From Candidatus Shapirobacteria bacterium CG06_land_8_20_14_3_00_40_12 (lineage in GTDB: Bacteria > Patescibacteriota > Microgenomatia > UBA12405), in NCBI GenBank assembly GCA_002780135.1, contig PEWA01000054.1, forward strand, positions 1 to 8,304: a stretch of DNA of 8,304 nt, in the 5' to 3' direction. Numbering within the stretch: the first letter of the stretch is position 1; the number at the start of each line of letters is the position of its first letter. Of this stretch, positions 1 to 5,890 are shown in pieces. Made by a program: the position numbers and the translations under genes. The notes under the pieces were generated by a model, which worked only from the letters and a program-made list of their open reading frames with translations, did no database searches and was not told where the DNA came from.

Positions 1-258
1 GAGGGTTGGCTGGTTCACGAATGGCTCTGGCGGGGTGGCTACGATGGCCCCGGTTCCCGGGCTACCGAAGTCTCCGTTATTTATGAGTCCACCGACTCGA
101 CCAAAGTCAAAGAAATTCTTCAAAAATATAATGTTGAATATATTTTAGTCGGAGATCAGGAGCGGGAAAAATATCCCAAACTCAACGAATCAGTTATTGC
201 CTCTCTCGCCCACGTCGTCTTCCAATCCGCCGACACCCGGCTTTACGAAATTAACTAA
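1..258 (+). CDS. C-terminal end of a DUF2298 / Chlor_Arch_YYY-type membrane protein (5' partial)
   Basis: The frame is open from the first base and ends at TAA 256-258, giving 85 residues with no start in the window. The visible part begins GWLVHEWLWRGG, then has a short region rich in S/T/E, the segment VKEILQKYNVEYILVGDQER, then YPKLNES and a final beta-rich VVFQSADTRLYEIN. This order (W..HEW.WRG, then a 'KY.V.Y..VG..ER..Y' block, then a last strand) is what I know from the extracytoplasmic C-terminus of large multi-TM YYY/DUF2298 proteins of Chloroflexi, archaea and Microgenomates, which are thought to be membrane glycosyltransferase-like proteins. The membrane part lies upstream of the window, so catalytic features cannot be seen. 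Its stop is 5 bp from the stop of the hepT stump on the opposite strand, so the two are convergent. Family assignment is by pattern recognition only. Confidence 0.7.
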   Translation, partial: EGWLVHEWLWRGGYDGPGSRATEVSVIYESTDSTKVKEILQKYNVEYILVGDQEREKYPKLNESVIASLAHVVFQSADTRLYEIN

Positions 259-263
259 TAGTT

Positions 264-401
264 CTATCTCAACTCTTCAATCTTCTCAATTTCCATCTTC
301 AATTTAGGAATTTCGGTTTTGATTACGTCCCAAACCGTCGCATAATCGACGCCAAAATAATAGTGTATCAGCTTATCCCTCATCCCAGTTATTCCCAAAA
401 T
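264..401 (-). pseudogene. C-terminal stump of a HepT-like (DUF86) toxin
   Basis: Read on the minus strand, a frame opens after TAA (402-404) and runs ILGITGMRDKLIHYYFGVD, then YATVWDVIKTEIPKL and a charged helix ending IEKIEELR with TAG at 264-266. The segment RDKLIHYY fits the RX4HXY motif of HEPN RNases of the HepT family, and the following 'FGVDY..VWDVI....P.L...I' is the usual HepT C-terminal helix. HepT proteins are normally about 110-140 residues; only about 45 remain. The N-terminal half is absent, and the 75 bp between this stump and the mntA-like gene are too short to hold it. An ATG at 381-383 would give a 39-residue peptide, but that start falls in the middle of the conserved helix. 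I therefore call it a remnant. The stump lies directly downstream of the mntA-like gene and happens to be in the same frame, which agrees with a former two-gene toxin-antitoxin operon. Confidence 0.75.
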
Positions 402-404
402 TTA

Positions 405-478
405 AATATCGTTATCGCATTTCCCCATTTTCTCAAGGGGAGAGGCCACGAAGTAACAGGGGGGTTTTGATTGACAAT
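405..478. repeat. G/C-rich segment replacing the 5' half of hepT, possible interspersed repeat
   Basis: This stretch between the hepT stump and the mntA-like stop codes for nothing recognisable. It contains a short inverted repeat, TCCCC 422-426 with GGGGA 437-441 (loop of 10), then AGAGGCCACGAAG and a run GGGGGGTTTTGATTGA. The pattern 'CTCAAGGGGAGA ... GGGGGTTTTGA' resembles the hairpin repeat at the 3' end of gatA (5843-5875, 'GTCAAAGGGAGA ... GAGGGATTGA'). A short dispersed repeat inserted here could explain the loss of the hepT N-terminus. The relationship is suggested by eye and the stem is short, so confidence is modest. Confidence 0.4.
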
Positions 479-479
479 T

Positions 480-785
480 TCAAACTTCGACATATTTAAC
501 CTCTTTTAAAATATAAGGTCCAATGAAGGGACTAAGAGATTGAAGTGTCACCACATCCACTTTTCGTCCCAGTGTTTCTTCCATAAAATCGGCAAAACCC
601 ATGAAATTCTTAAAAGTATTTTGATCTTTATCAAAATCAACAAGAAGGTCCACATCACTATTTTCTTTTTGCTCATCTCTGACAAAAGATCCAAATAATC
701 CCAATTTATTCACCCCATAGTTCCTAATTATTTGTTTATTATTGAGAATAACCTTCTTTACCTCTCCCACATTAACTACTTTCAT
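480..785 (-). CDS. mntA: MntA-type minimal nucleotidyltransferase (antitoxin of a HepT/MntA pair)
   Basis: A 101-residue protein with the minimal nucleotidyltransferase fold of the DNA polymerase beta superfamily. Residues 29-46 give the signature: G32-S33, ten residues, then D44-V-D46 (GSX10DXD), with a likely third carboxylate at D77 in 'GRKVDVV'. All catalytic residues are present, so the enzyme should be active. In characterised pairs, MntA adds AMP units to a tyrosine of the HEPN RNase HepT and silences it. The length is typical. The start ATG (783-785) follows a TATAAT on the minus strand (792-797) by only 6 nt and there is no Shine-Dalgarno sequence, so a leaderless message is possible. 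The gene is transcribed away from the uvrD-like gene. Downstream in the same direction only a stump of hepT is left, so the antitoxin has outlived its toxin or now has another partner. Family assignment is firm; its present role is inference. Confidence 0.85.
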   Translation of the reverse strand: MKVVNVGEVKKVILNNKQIIRNYGVNKLGLFGSFVRDEQKENSDVDLLVDFDKDQNTFKNFMGFADFMEETLGRKVDVVTLQSLSPFIGPYILKEVKYVEV

Positions 786-816
786 GACAAAATTATAACA
801 AAATGTTAATCAATTT
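786..816. promoter_or_regulatory. Divergent intergenic promoter region between mntA-like and uvrD-like genes
   Basis: Only 31 A/T-rich bases separate two divergent start codons, so both promoters must lie here or inside the opposite gene. On the minus strand there is a perfect TATAAT at 792-797, ending 6 nt before the mntA-like ATG. On the plus strand the overlapping TATAAC at 794-799 ends 17 nt before the uvrD-like ATG. No convincing -35 box at 16-18 bp spacing was found for either, and neither start has a Shine-Dalgarno sequence. The -10 boxes overlap, so transcription of the two genes may be mutually exclusive; that is inference. Confidence 0.4.
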
Positions 817-2685
817 ATGTCCGACCTATTAAAAGGCCTTAATCCCGATCAACAACGGGCCGTTACCCACCAAGGGACTCCGCTTTTGGTTTTGGCCGGT
901 GCCGGCTCGGGCAAAACCCGGGTTTTAACCCATCGGGCTGCTTATATAATCAGTGAAAAAATTGCTAAAGCCTCCGAAGTTCTACTTCTCACTTTTACCA
1001 ACAAAGCCGCCGGCGAGATGAAGATTCGGATGCAAAAATTACTTGCTGGTTCACCCGCCGACACTGCACAGCTGTGGGCGGGAACTTTTCATTCATTCTC
1101 CTGCCGACTTTTGCGAATATATGGTAGTGAGATAAAACTATCTCCCGACTTTGTCATCTATGACGCCGATGATCAGGAAAATCTAATCCGTTCTCTCTTG
1201 GCTGATACTCACTACACCGTCAAAGAATTCAAACCTTCTTCCTTAATTTATTACATCGAAAATGCTAAAAATAATTTTATTTCCCCCCGCTCTGCTGCGG
1301 CCCAAGCTTCCGGTTTTTGGGAATCAACCGCCGCTAGAATCTATGGTCTCTATCAAAAAGCCCTGGAGCGTAATTCCGCTCTCGACTTTTCCGACCTTAT
1401 TTATAAAACTGTCGATATGCTCTCCCTTAACCCAGCTCTGGCACAAATTATCAACGATAAATATCGTCATATCTTAGTTGATGAATATCAAGATACCAAT
1501 CTGACTCAATATTTATTAACTAAAATCTTAGCCGGTAAAAATCGCCGAATCACCGCCGTCGGTGATGCCTCTCAGAGTATTTATGGCTGGCGGGGTGCCA
1601 ATTACAAAAACCTTACCTCTCTTACGGCCGATTTTCCCGAGACCACCGTTATTAATTTAGAGCGTAACTACCGTTCCACCCAGGTTATTTTAGATGCTGC
1701 CAATGCCGTTATTTCTCAAAACCGTTCTCATCCGGTTTTAAATCTCTATACTCTCCGCCTCTCTGTTGATCCGATTTCTCTTTTTCAGGCCAACTCCGAG
1801 TTGGACGAGGCTGAATATATCAGTCAAAAAATTTTAGCTCTGGAAAGTCGCGACATACCATTTCGCTCTATCGCTGTTCTCTACCGGATGAATTCTCAGT
1901 CCCGGGTTATTGAAGAATCTTTTTTAAAAAATAAAATTCCCTACGTTCTCATCGGTGGTCTTCGTTTTTACGATCGGGCTGAGGTCAAAGATGTTATTGC
2001 CATGCTTCGTTTTGTTCAAAACCATCACGATGAGTTGTCGCTCGGGCGACTTAACAAAGCTCTGGGTAAACGCCGCACCGATATCTTTGTCGGCCAAATC
2101 AACACTATCAACAAAAAAACTTCTTCCCTAACTATTCTCAAAACCGCTATTAATTTGTCAGGTTATCTATCCAAGTTTGATCCGACCAACGAAGAAGACA
2201 ACCGTCGTTTGGAAAATATTGAAGAATTAAAATCTGTCGCCACTTCCTTTCCCCGCCTTTCCGATTTTTTGGAAAACGTAGCTCTGGTTCAAAACGAATA
2301 TAGCCTGCAGGAAAAAAATAAGGACAAGACCAATAAAAATGGAGTTCGCTTAATGACCCTCCATGCTAGTAAAGGTTTGGAGTTTGATGCTGTGTTTATC
2401 GCTGGTTTTGAAGAGGGGATTCTGCCCCATTCCCGGTCATTAATTGATCAGAATGAATTAGAAGAAGAACGCCGCCTCTGCTACGTTGGCATCACCCGGG
2501 CCAAAGATTTTTTGTTTATCACCTTTGCTACCCGTCGCCTCCAATTTGGTCGTTCCTCTTTTGGACAAGTTTCCCGCTTTTTAAAAGACATCCCTGAAAC
2601 TTTAATAAAAATCGACCAGATTTCAGGGATTAAACTTAATCCTGACGAAGATACCGGCTTCATCTACGATCCCGATATATTTTAA
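817..2685 (+). CDS. uvrD: UvrD/PcrA-like superfamily 1A ATP-dependent DNA helicase
   Basis: A 622-residue SF1A 3'-5' helicase acting in the cytoplasm in repair, replication restart or removal of RecA filaments. All motifs are visible in order: Q motif around residues 8-15 (LNPDQQRA), Walker A AGAGSGKT 27-34, motif Ia LLLTFTNKAA, Ib GTFHSFS, motif II DEYQD 222-226, motif III GDASQSIYGWRG 249-260, motif IV LERNYRST 281-288, motif V with LMTLHASKGLEFD from 512, and motif VI RRLCYVGITRAK 552-563. It is about 100 residues shorter than E. coli UvrD or PcrA. The reduction is mainly in the 2B region (roughly 370-500), where the usual helix-hairpin-helix segment is replaced by a divergent 'RLNKALGKRRTDIF', and in the C-terminus, which has only about 59 residues after motif VI and no PcrA-type Tudor tail. 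The ATG at 817 leaves just enough sequence before the Q motif. The choice between UvrD, PcrA and Rep cannot be made from motifs. Confidence 0.95.
   Translation: MSDLLKGLNPDQQRAVTHQGTPLLVLAGAGSGKTRVLTHRAAYIISEKIAKASEVLLLTFTNKAAGEMKIRMQKLLAGSPADTAQLWAGTFHSFSCRLLRIYGSEIKLSPDFVIYDADDQENLIRSLLADTHYTVKEFKPSSLIYYIENAKNNFISPRSAAAQASGFWESTAARIYGLYQKALERNSALDFSDLIYKTVDMLSLNPALAQIINDKYRHILVDEYQDTNLTQYLLTKILAGKNRRITAVGDASQSIYGWRGANYKNLTSLTADFPETTVINLERNYRSTQVILDAANAVISQNRSHPVLNLYTLRLSVDPISLFQANSELDEAEYISQKILALESRDIPFRSIAVLYRMNSQSRVIEESFLKNKIPYVLIGGLRFYDRAEVKDVIAMLRFVQNHHDELSLGRLNKALGKRRTDIFVGQINTINKKTSSLTILKTAINLSGYLSKFDPTNEEDNRRLENIEELKSVATSFPRLSDFLENVALVQNEYSLQEKNKDKTNKNGVRLMTLHASKGLEFDAVFIAGFEEGILPHSRSLIDQNELEEERRLCYVGITRAKDFLFITFATRRLQFGRSSFGQVSRFLKDIPETLIKIDQISGIKLNPDEDTGFIYDPDIF
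2590..2630. repeat. Perfect 10-bp inverted repeat inside the 3' end of the helicase gene
   Basis: ATCCCTGAAA at 2590-2599 pairs perfectly with TTTCAGGGAT at 2621-2630 across a 21-nt spacer. It lies in codons close to the helicase stop (encoding about DIPETLIKIDQISGI) and is not followed by a T-run, so it is not an intrinsic terminator. By a rough estimate, a 10-bp match with a spacer under 30 nt is expected about 0.2-0.3 times by chance in a window of this size, so it may have no function. Confidence 0.35.
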
Positions 2686-2688
2686 ACC

Positions 2689-2720
2689 AATGTCAAATAT
2701 CTAATGCCTAATGACAAATG
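2689..2720. repeat. Left flanking repeat of the four-helix-bundle cassette
   Basis: Just after the helicase stop the sequence reads as variants of one short unit: TGTCAAATATCTAATG, then CCTAATGACAAATG. The core AATATCTAATG matches, in inverted orientation, CATTAGATATT downstream of the next gene (3088-3098). The repeat runs over the start codon of that gene, so it must supply its translation start region. The arm here is shorter than the right one by about 7 bases. Confidence 0.65.
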
Positions 2721-3073
2721 AAAATAAATACAATTTAATTTCTCGCACCAAGAAGTTCGGGAAAACTGTCATCATCTTCGCATCTAAAATACCCAAAAAC
2801 ACCATTACTTTACCGTTAATTTCCCAATTTGTCCGAGCAGGTACTAGCGTTGGTGCGAATTATCACGAAGCAGATAATGCTGAAAGCAAGAGTGATTTTA
2901 AACATAAAATTGGAATTTCTTGTAAAGAAGCAAAGGAAACATCTTATTGGTTAAAAATGATAGAAATCGCCTGTCCCGCCCTCAAGGAAGAAATTATCAT
3001 AATTTCACGAGAAGCAGTAGAATTAAACTTAATATTCAATGCCATCATTCGTTCTTGTGTTAAAAATATTTGA
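2711..3073 (+). CDS. Four-helix-bundle protein of the S23 / 23S rRNA intervening-sequence (IVS) family
   Basis: A 120-residue protein predicted as a four-helix bundle (TIGR02436-type family, related in fold to Avd of diversity-generating retroelements). The family signature is clear: RAGTSVGANYHEAD at 42-55 followed by SKSDFKHKIGISCKEAKETSYWLKM at about 59-83, with amphipathic helices before and after. Such genes were first seen inside 23S rRNA intervening sequences of spirochaetes, and are frequent stand-alone genes in CPR genomes. The molecular function is not established; a basic homopentameric nucleic-acid-binding bundle is known for Avd. ATG 2711 is the first in-frame start, lies within the left flanking repeat and has no Shine-Dalgarno sequence. 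The stop TGA (3071-3073) sits in the right repeat. The gene is visibly more A/T-rich than its neighbours. Flanking inverted repeats and composition suggest that it arrived as a small mobile cassette between the helicase and femAB-like genes. No reverse transcriptase or rRNA is present. Confidence 0.85.
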   Translation: MTNENKYNLISRTKKFGKTVIIFASKIPKNTITLPLISQFVRAGTSVGANYHEADNAESKSDFKHKIGISCKEAKETSYWLKMIEIACPALKEEIIIISREAVELNLIFNAIIRSCVKNI

Positions 3074-3100
3074 CATTAGAAATTTGACATTAGATATTAG
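3069..3100. repeat. Right flanking repeat of the four-helix-bundle cassette
   Basis: Two tandem copies of a 15-bp unit, TTTGACATTAGAAAT-like then TTTGACATTAGATAT-like, begin at the stop codon of the four-helix-bundle gene. The reverse complement (CTAATATCTAATGTCAAA, then TTTCTAATGTCAAA) matches the left repeat at 2689-2720, including an 11-bp identical core AATATCTAATG. The two arms are thus imperfect inverted repeats bounding a unit of about 410 bp. The femAB-like start codon follows 8 nt after the repeat. Confidence 0.7.
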
Positions 3101-3108
3101 AAGTTTTT

Positions 3109-4149
3109 ATGATTACCCGCATTCTCTACAACGAAGAAAAAGCTGCCTATGACAAGGCTGTCCGCCACCCGGTTCAAACTTGGGCTTGGGGAGATTTTCA
3201 GATCAGTCAGGGACACAAAGTTTACCGCCTGGGTATTTTTGATCAAAAGAAAATGGTGGCCGGCTACTCCCTCTCTTTTCACACCATCCCCAAAACTTCT
3301 CTAAAAATCGGCACCATTCTTCGTGGTCCCCAAATTGACGCTGATATGATTAGCAATGTTCGCAAAATTGCCCAGGATGAATCGGCCGTTTTTGTTAAAT
3401 TTGAGCCGGATGTTGTCGCCAAAGTCTATGATTCTACCCTTAATCTCGATAAGGAATATCCCCAAAATCTTGATTTTCCGGGGTTGACTGTTTCTCCCAA
3501 AGTCGCTTTCTATCCCCATTCTTTTGTTATTGACCTGACTCTCTCCGAAGAAGAGTTGCTTTCCCGTCTTCAGAGCAAAACCCGTTACAATATCCGCCTA
3601 GCCAATCGTCACGGGGTCACTGTCTCCCGGGAAACCCACGATTCCGGTTTTGAGATTTATCTAAAACTGCTAATGAGTACCACTCAGCGTCAGGGATTTT
3701 ATCTTCACTCTGAAAACTACCACCGCCAGCTCTGGCAACAGTTAAAAAACACCAATTCCATCGACATCCTTTTAGCCTCCTATCAGGATGAAGTTTTAGC
3801 CGCTTTTATGTTATTTCGGAACTCTGATCGTCTTTTTTACCCCTACGGTGCCTCCTCTGATAAAAAAAGAGAAGTCATGGCTCCCAATTTACTAATGTGG
3901 GAAACCATTAAATACGGCCAATCTTTAGGCCTAAAATCTTTTGATACTTGGGGTTGTTTGGGTCCCGAGGCCAAAGAATCCGAAAACGGCTTTGGATTTC
4001 ACCGATTCAAACAGGGTTATGGTGGTCAACTGGTCCAATTTGTCGGCACTTATGATCTGGTTATCAATTCTCAATTGTATAAAGTCTACAATCTCATCGA
4101 TAAATACCGCTGGAAGCTACTCCGCCTTAAAGCCAAACTTTTTAGGTAA
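3109..4149 (+). CDS. FemAB-family aminoacyltransferase (peptidoglycan interpeptide bridge formation)
   Basis: A 346-residue protein with the double-GNAT fold expected of FemX/FemA/FemB proteins, which transfer amino acids from aminoacyl-tRNA to the side chain of the peptidoglycan stem peptide at the inner face of the membrane. Visible landmarks are TWAWGDFQISQGHKVYRLGI (24-43) in the first domain, YPHSFVIDLTLSEEELLSRLQ with the conserved KTRYNIRLANRHGV (157-170) opening the second, then the LFYPYGASSDKKREVMAPNLLMWETI block (242-267), FDTWGC (278-283) and the closing GFHRFKQGYGGQLVQFVGTYDLV (296-318). The length fits FemX; the coiled-coil arm of FemA/FemB is not seen. There is no signal peptide. 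The gene begins 8 nt after the right flanking repeat, with a weak AGAAG upstream, and ends 8 nt before gatC, so it may be co-transcribed with gatCAB. Substrate and amino acid cannot be told from sequence. Confidence 0.85.
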   Translation: MITRILYNEEKAAYDKAVRHPVQTWAWGDFQISQGHKVYRLGIFDQKKMVAGYSLSFHTIPKTSLKIGTILRGPQIDADMISNVRKIAQDESAVFVKFEPDVVAKVYDSTLNLDKEYPQNLDFPGLTVSPKVAFYPHSFVIDLTLSEEELLSRLQSKTRYNIRLANRHGVTVSRETHDSGFEIYLKLLMSTTQRQGFYLHSENYHRQLWQQLKNTNSIDILLASYQDEVLAAFMLFRNSDRLFYPYGASSDKKREVMAPNLLMWETIKYGQSLGLKSFDTWGCLGPEAKESENGFGFHRFKQGYGGQLVQFVGTYDLVINSQLYKVYNLIDKYRWKLLRLKAKLFR

Positions 4150-4157
4150 AATACACT

Positions 4158-4463
4158 ATGTTCTCAAACGTTATTAGTGAAGCCGATGTTTTGAAAGTGG
4201 CCAAACTGGCCCACATCAAACTTTCTCCCGAAAAAATTGTCATTTTTGCCAAACAACTGGAACCGATTTTGGAATACTTTGCCAAATTAAACCAAGTCAA
4301 CGTCGAAGGCGTTGTTCCCACTTATCAGGTAACCGGCCAAAAAAATATCCTCCGCCAAGATTTTATCGATACCAAACGGATGTTTACCCAAGCCCAATCT
4401 CTTTCTAACGCTCCTCAAAGTAAAAACGGATTTTTTATTACTAAATCCATTTCTAAAAAATAA
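4158..4463 (+). CDS. gatC: Aspartyl/glutamyl-tRNA amidotransferase subunit C
   Basis: A 101-residue GatC, the small belt-like subunit that wraps around GatA and holds it to GatB. The family pattern is visible: ISEADVLKVAKLAHIKLSPEK (6-26), the helix FAKQLEPILEYFAKLNQVNVEGVVPTYQV (30-58), a short RQDF region, and the terminal 'L.NAPQ...GFFITKSI' segment. Length is normal. The start ATG comes 8 nt after the femAB-like stop, with a weak AGGT at 4143-4146. The stop TAA shares its last A with the gatA ATG (TAATG), a one-base overlap typical of translational coupling, so GatC and GatA are probably made in equal amounts. Confidence 0.93.
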   Translation: MFSNVISEADVLKVAKLAHIKLSPEKIVIFAKQLEPILEYFAKLNQVNVEGVVPTYQVTGQKNILRQDFIDTKRMFTQAQSLSNAPQSKNGFFITKSISKK

Positions 4464-5890
4464 TGCTTCTTGATAAATCGATTTTAGAATTAGCCGCCGG
4501 ACTAAGACAAGATGAATTTACTTCCGTTGATCTGGTTAATGAGTGTTACGACAATATTGCCAAATATAATGACAAGATCAATGCTTTTATTACCATTCTT
4601 CCCCGCGAAACCGCTATCAAACAGGCCCAATCAGTCAAATTAACCTCGCCTTTATCTGGACTCCCTTTTGTTATCAAGGATTGTTTTAATACCTCCGGTA
4701 TTACCACCACCGCTGCTTCTCATGTTTTGAAAAACTATATTGCCCCCTACGATGCTACAGTCTATAAAAAACTTTTAACTGCCGGTGCCATATTAATTGG
4801 CAAAATGAACATGGACGCCTGGGGCCATGGTGGTTCTTCGGAAAATACTGATTTTGGCCCGGTCAAAAATCCTTGGGATACAACTCGGGTTGCCGGCGGC
4901 AGCAGCGGTGGTCCGGCCGCTGCCATCTCGGCCCGAATGGCTGTTTTCGCTATCGGTGAGGACACCGGTGGCTCGATTCGAAATCCGGCCGCTTGGTGCA
5001 ACATTACCGGTCTCAAAGTTACCTATGGTCGGGTTTCCCGCTATGGCTCCATTGCCTACGCCTCATCGTTCGATACCGTCGGTCCCATGGCCAAAACAGC
5101 GCAGGATTGCGCCATAGTTTTGGAAACCATTGCCGGTGTTGATCCTTATGATGCCACTTCTTCACCTATTTCGGTTCCTTCTTATTCCACCTTACTAAAT
5201 AAAAAAGTTTCTGATCTGACTATCGGTATCCCCGATGAATTTTTTCAGGCCGGTTTGGACCCCGAGGTTAAAACCGCCGTTCTAAAAGTAGCCGAGGATT
5301 TAAAAAATGCCGGTGCCAAAATAAAAAACCTTTCCATGCCTCTCTTTGATTATGGTCTGGCTATTTATTACCTCATCGGTCCCAGCGAAACCAGCTCAAA
5401 TCTGGCCCGCTACGACGGCATTCGTTATGGTCAGGGGCGGGAATTTTTTACTGACGAAACTACCCGCCGGATCTTAATCGGTACTTATGCTCTTTCTGCC
5501 GGTTACTACGATGCCTATTATAAAAAAGCTCAACAGGTCCGGACCTTATTTATCGAAGAATACAAAAAAGCCCTGACTAAATGCTCTGTTTTACTTCAGC
5601 CGATTACCCCCACCCAGCCGCCCAAAATTGGGGAGTTGATGAGCGATCCTCTCCAAAACTTTTTGGCCGATATTTACACTACTTCCCAAAACCCCATCGG
5701 CGTTCCTTCCTTGGCTTTTCCCTGCGGTTTCACCAAAACCGGACTACCCATCGGCGCCCAACTCGTCGGCCCCATGTTCTCCGAAGATCTGTTGTTAAAC
5801 ATCGGTTATCAGTATCAACAATTAACCGATAATCATTTAAAGTCTCCCTTGTCAAAGGGAGATTTAGAGGGATTGAAGCCAAAACCATGA
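4463..5890 (+). CDS. gatA: Aspartyl/glutamyl-tRNA amidotransferase subunit A (glutaminase)
   Basis: A 475-residue amidase-signature enzyme that frees ammonia from glutamine for the GatB kinase site. The Lys-cisSer-Ser triad is complete: K72 in FVIKDCF, S147 in GGSSGG and S171 in DTGGSIRNPA. The spacing 72/147/171 is the same, shifted by 7, as K79/S154/S178 known for the S. aureus enzyme. Further landmarks are GLKVTYGRVSRYG after the nucleophile and NPIGVPSLAFPCGF near the C-terminus. One small difference is GGSSGGP where S is common after the glycines. The body ends at about residue 459; the last residues, SPLSKGDLEGLKPKP, are encoded by an inserted hairpin repeat (see 5843-5875). The start overlaps the gatC stop by one base, and the stop TGA overlaps the gatB ATG (ATGA, 4 bases). 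No Shine-Dalgarno sequence is visible at either junction, so reinitiation after the upstream stop is likely. Confidence 0.95.
   Translation: MLLDKSILELAAGLRQDEFTSVDLVNECYDNIAKYNDKINAFITILPRETAIKQAQSVKLTSPLSGLPFVIKDCFNTSGITTTAASHVLKNYIAPYDATVYKKLLTAGAILIGKMNMDAWGHGGSSENTDFGPVKNPWDTTRVAGGSSGGPAAAISARMAVFAIGEDTGGSIRNPAAWCNITGLKVTYGRVSRYGSIAYASSFDTVGPMAKTAQDCAIVLETIAGVDPYDATSSPISVPSYSTLLNKKVSDLTIGIPDEFFQAGLDPEVKTAVLKVAEDLKNAGAKIKNLSMPLFDYGLAIYYLIGPSETSSNLARYDGIRYGQGREFFTDETTRRILIGTYALSAGYYDAYYKKAQQVRTLFIEEYKKALTKCSVLLQPITPTQPPKIGELMSDPLQNFLADIYTTSQNPIGVPSLAFPCGFTKTGLPIGAQLVGPMFSEDLLLNIGYQYQQLTDNHLKSPLSKGDLEGLKPKP
5843..5875. repeat. Hairpin repeat inserted in frame at the 3' end of gatA
   Basis: TCTCCCTT (5843-5850) and AAGGGAGA (5855-5862) form a perfect 8-bp stem with the tetraloop GTCA, followed by TTTAGAGGGATTGA. 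It is read in frame as SPLSKGDLEGL. This peptide and DNA pattern is one I recall as a dispersed palindromic repeat in several bacterial genomes, often appearing as protein tails; that is memory, not a search. The segment lies beyond the conserved GatA fold and immediately before the gatA/gatB overlap, so the mRNA hairpin could affect the coupling of gatB translation (inference). Confidence 0.65.

Noticed and set aside
381..383. True start codon of a 39-residue HepT-like gene
   Set aside because: The family-conserved sequence continues upstream of it (ILGITG) to an in-frame stop, so it is an internal Met of a broken gene.
471..498. Plus-strand promoter TTGACA-16 bp-TATTTA antisense to mntA
   Set aside because: The -10 is poor, the region is A/T-rich and nothing on the plus strand starts downstream before uvrD; chance is likely.
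1262..1477. Alternative-frame protein inside the helicase gene
   Set aside because: No family features, and the helicase frame across it carries conserved sequence up to motif II.
2711..3073. Diversity-generating retroelement accessory protein Avd
   Set aside because: The fold family is related, but there is no reverse transcriptase, template repeat or variable repeat in the window, and the sequence signature is that of the S23/IVS group.
4762..5016. Antisense open frame within gatA
   Set aside because: It lies fully inside a strongly conserved enzyme gene, has no recognisable motifs and is explained by codon bias of gatA. The same applies to other nested frames in the helicase, femAB-like and gatB genes.
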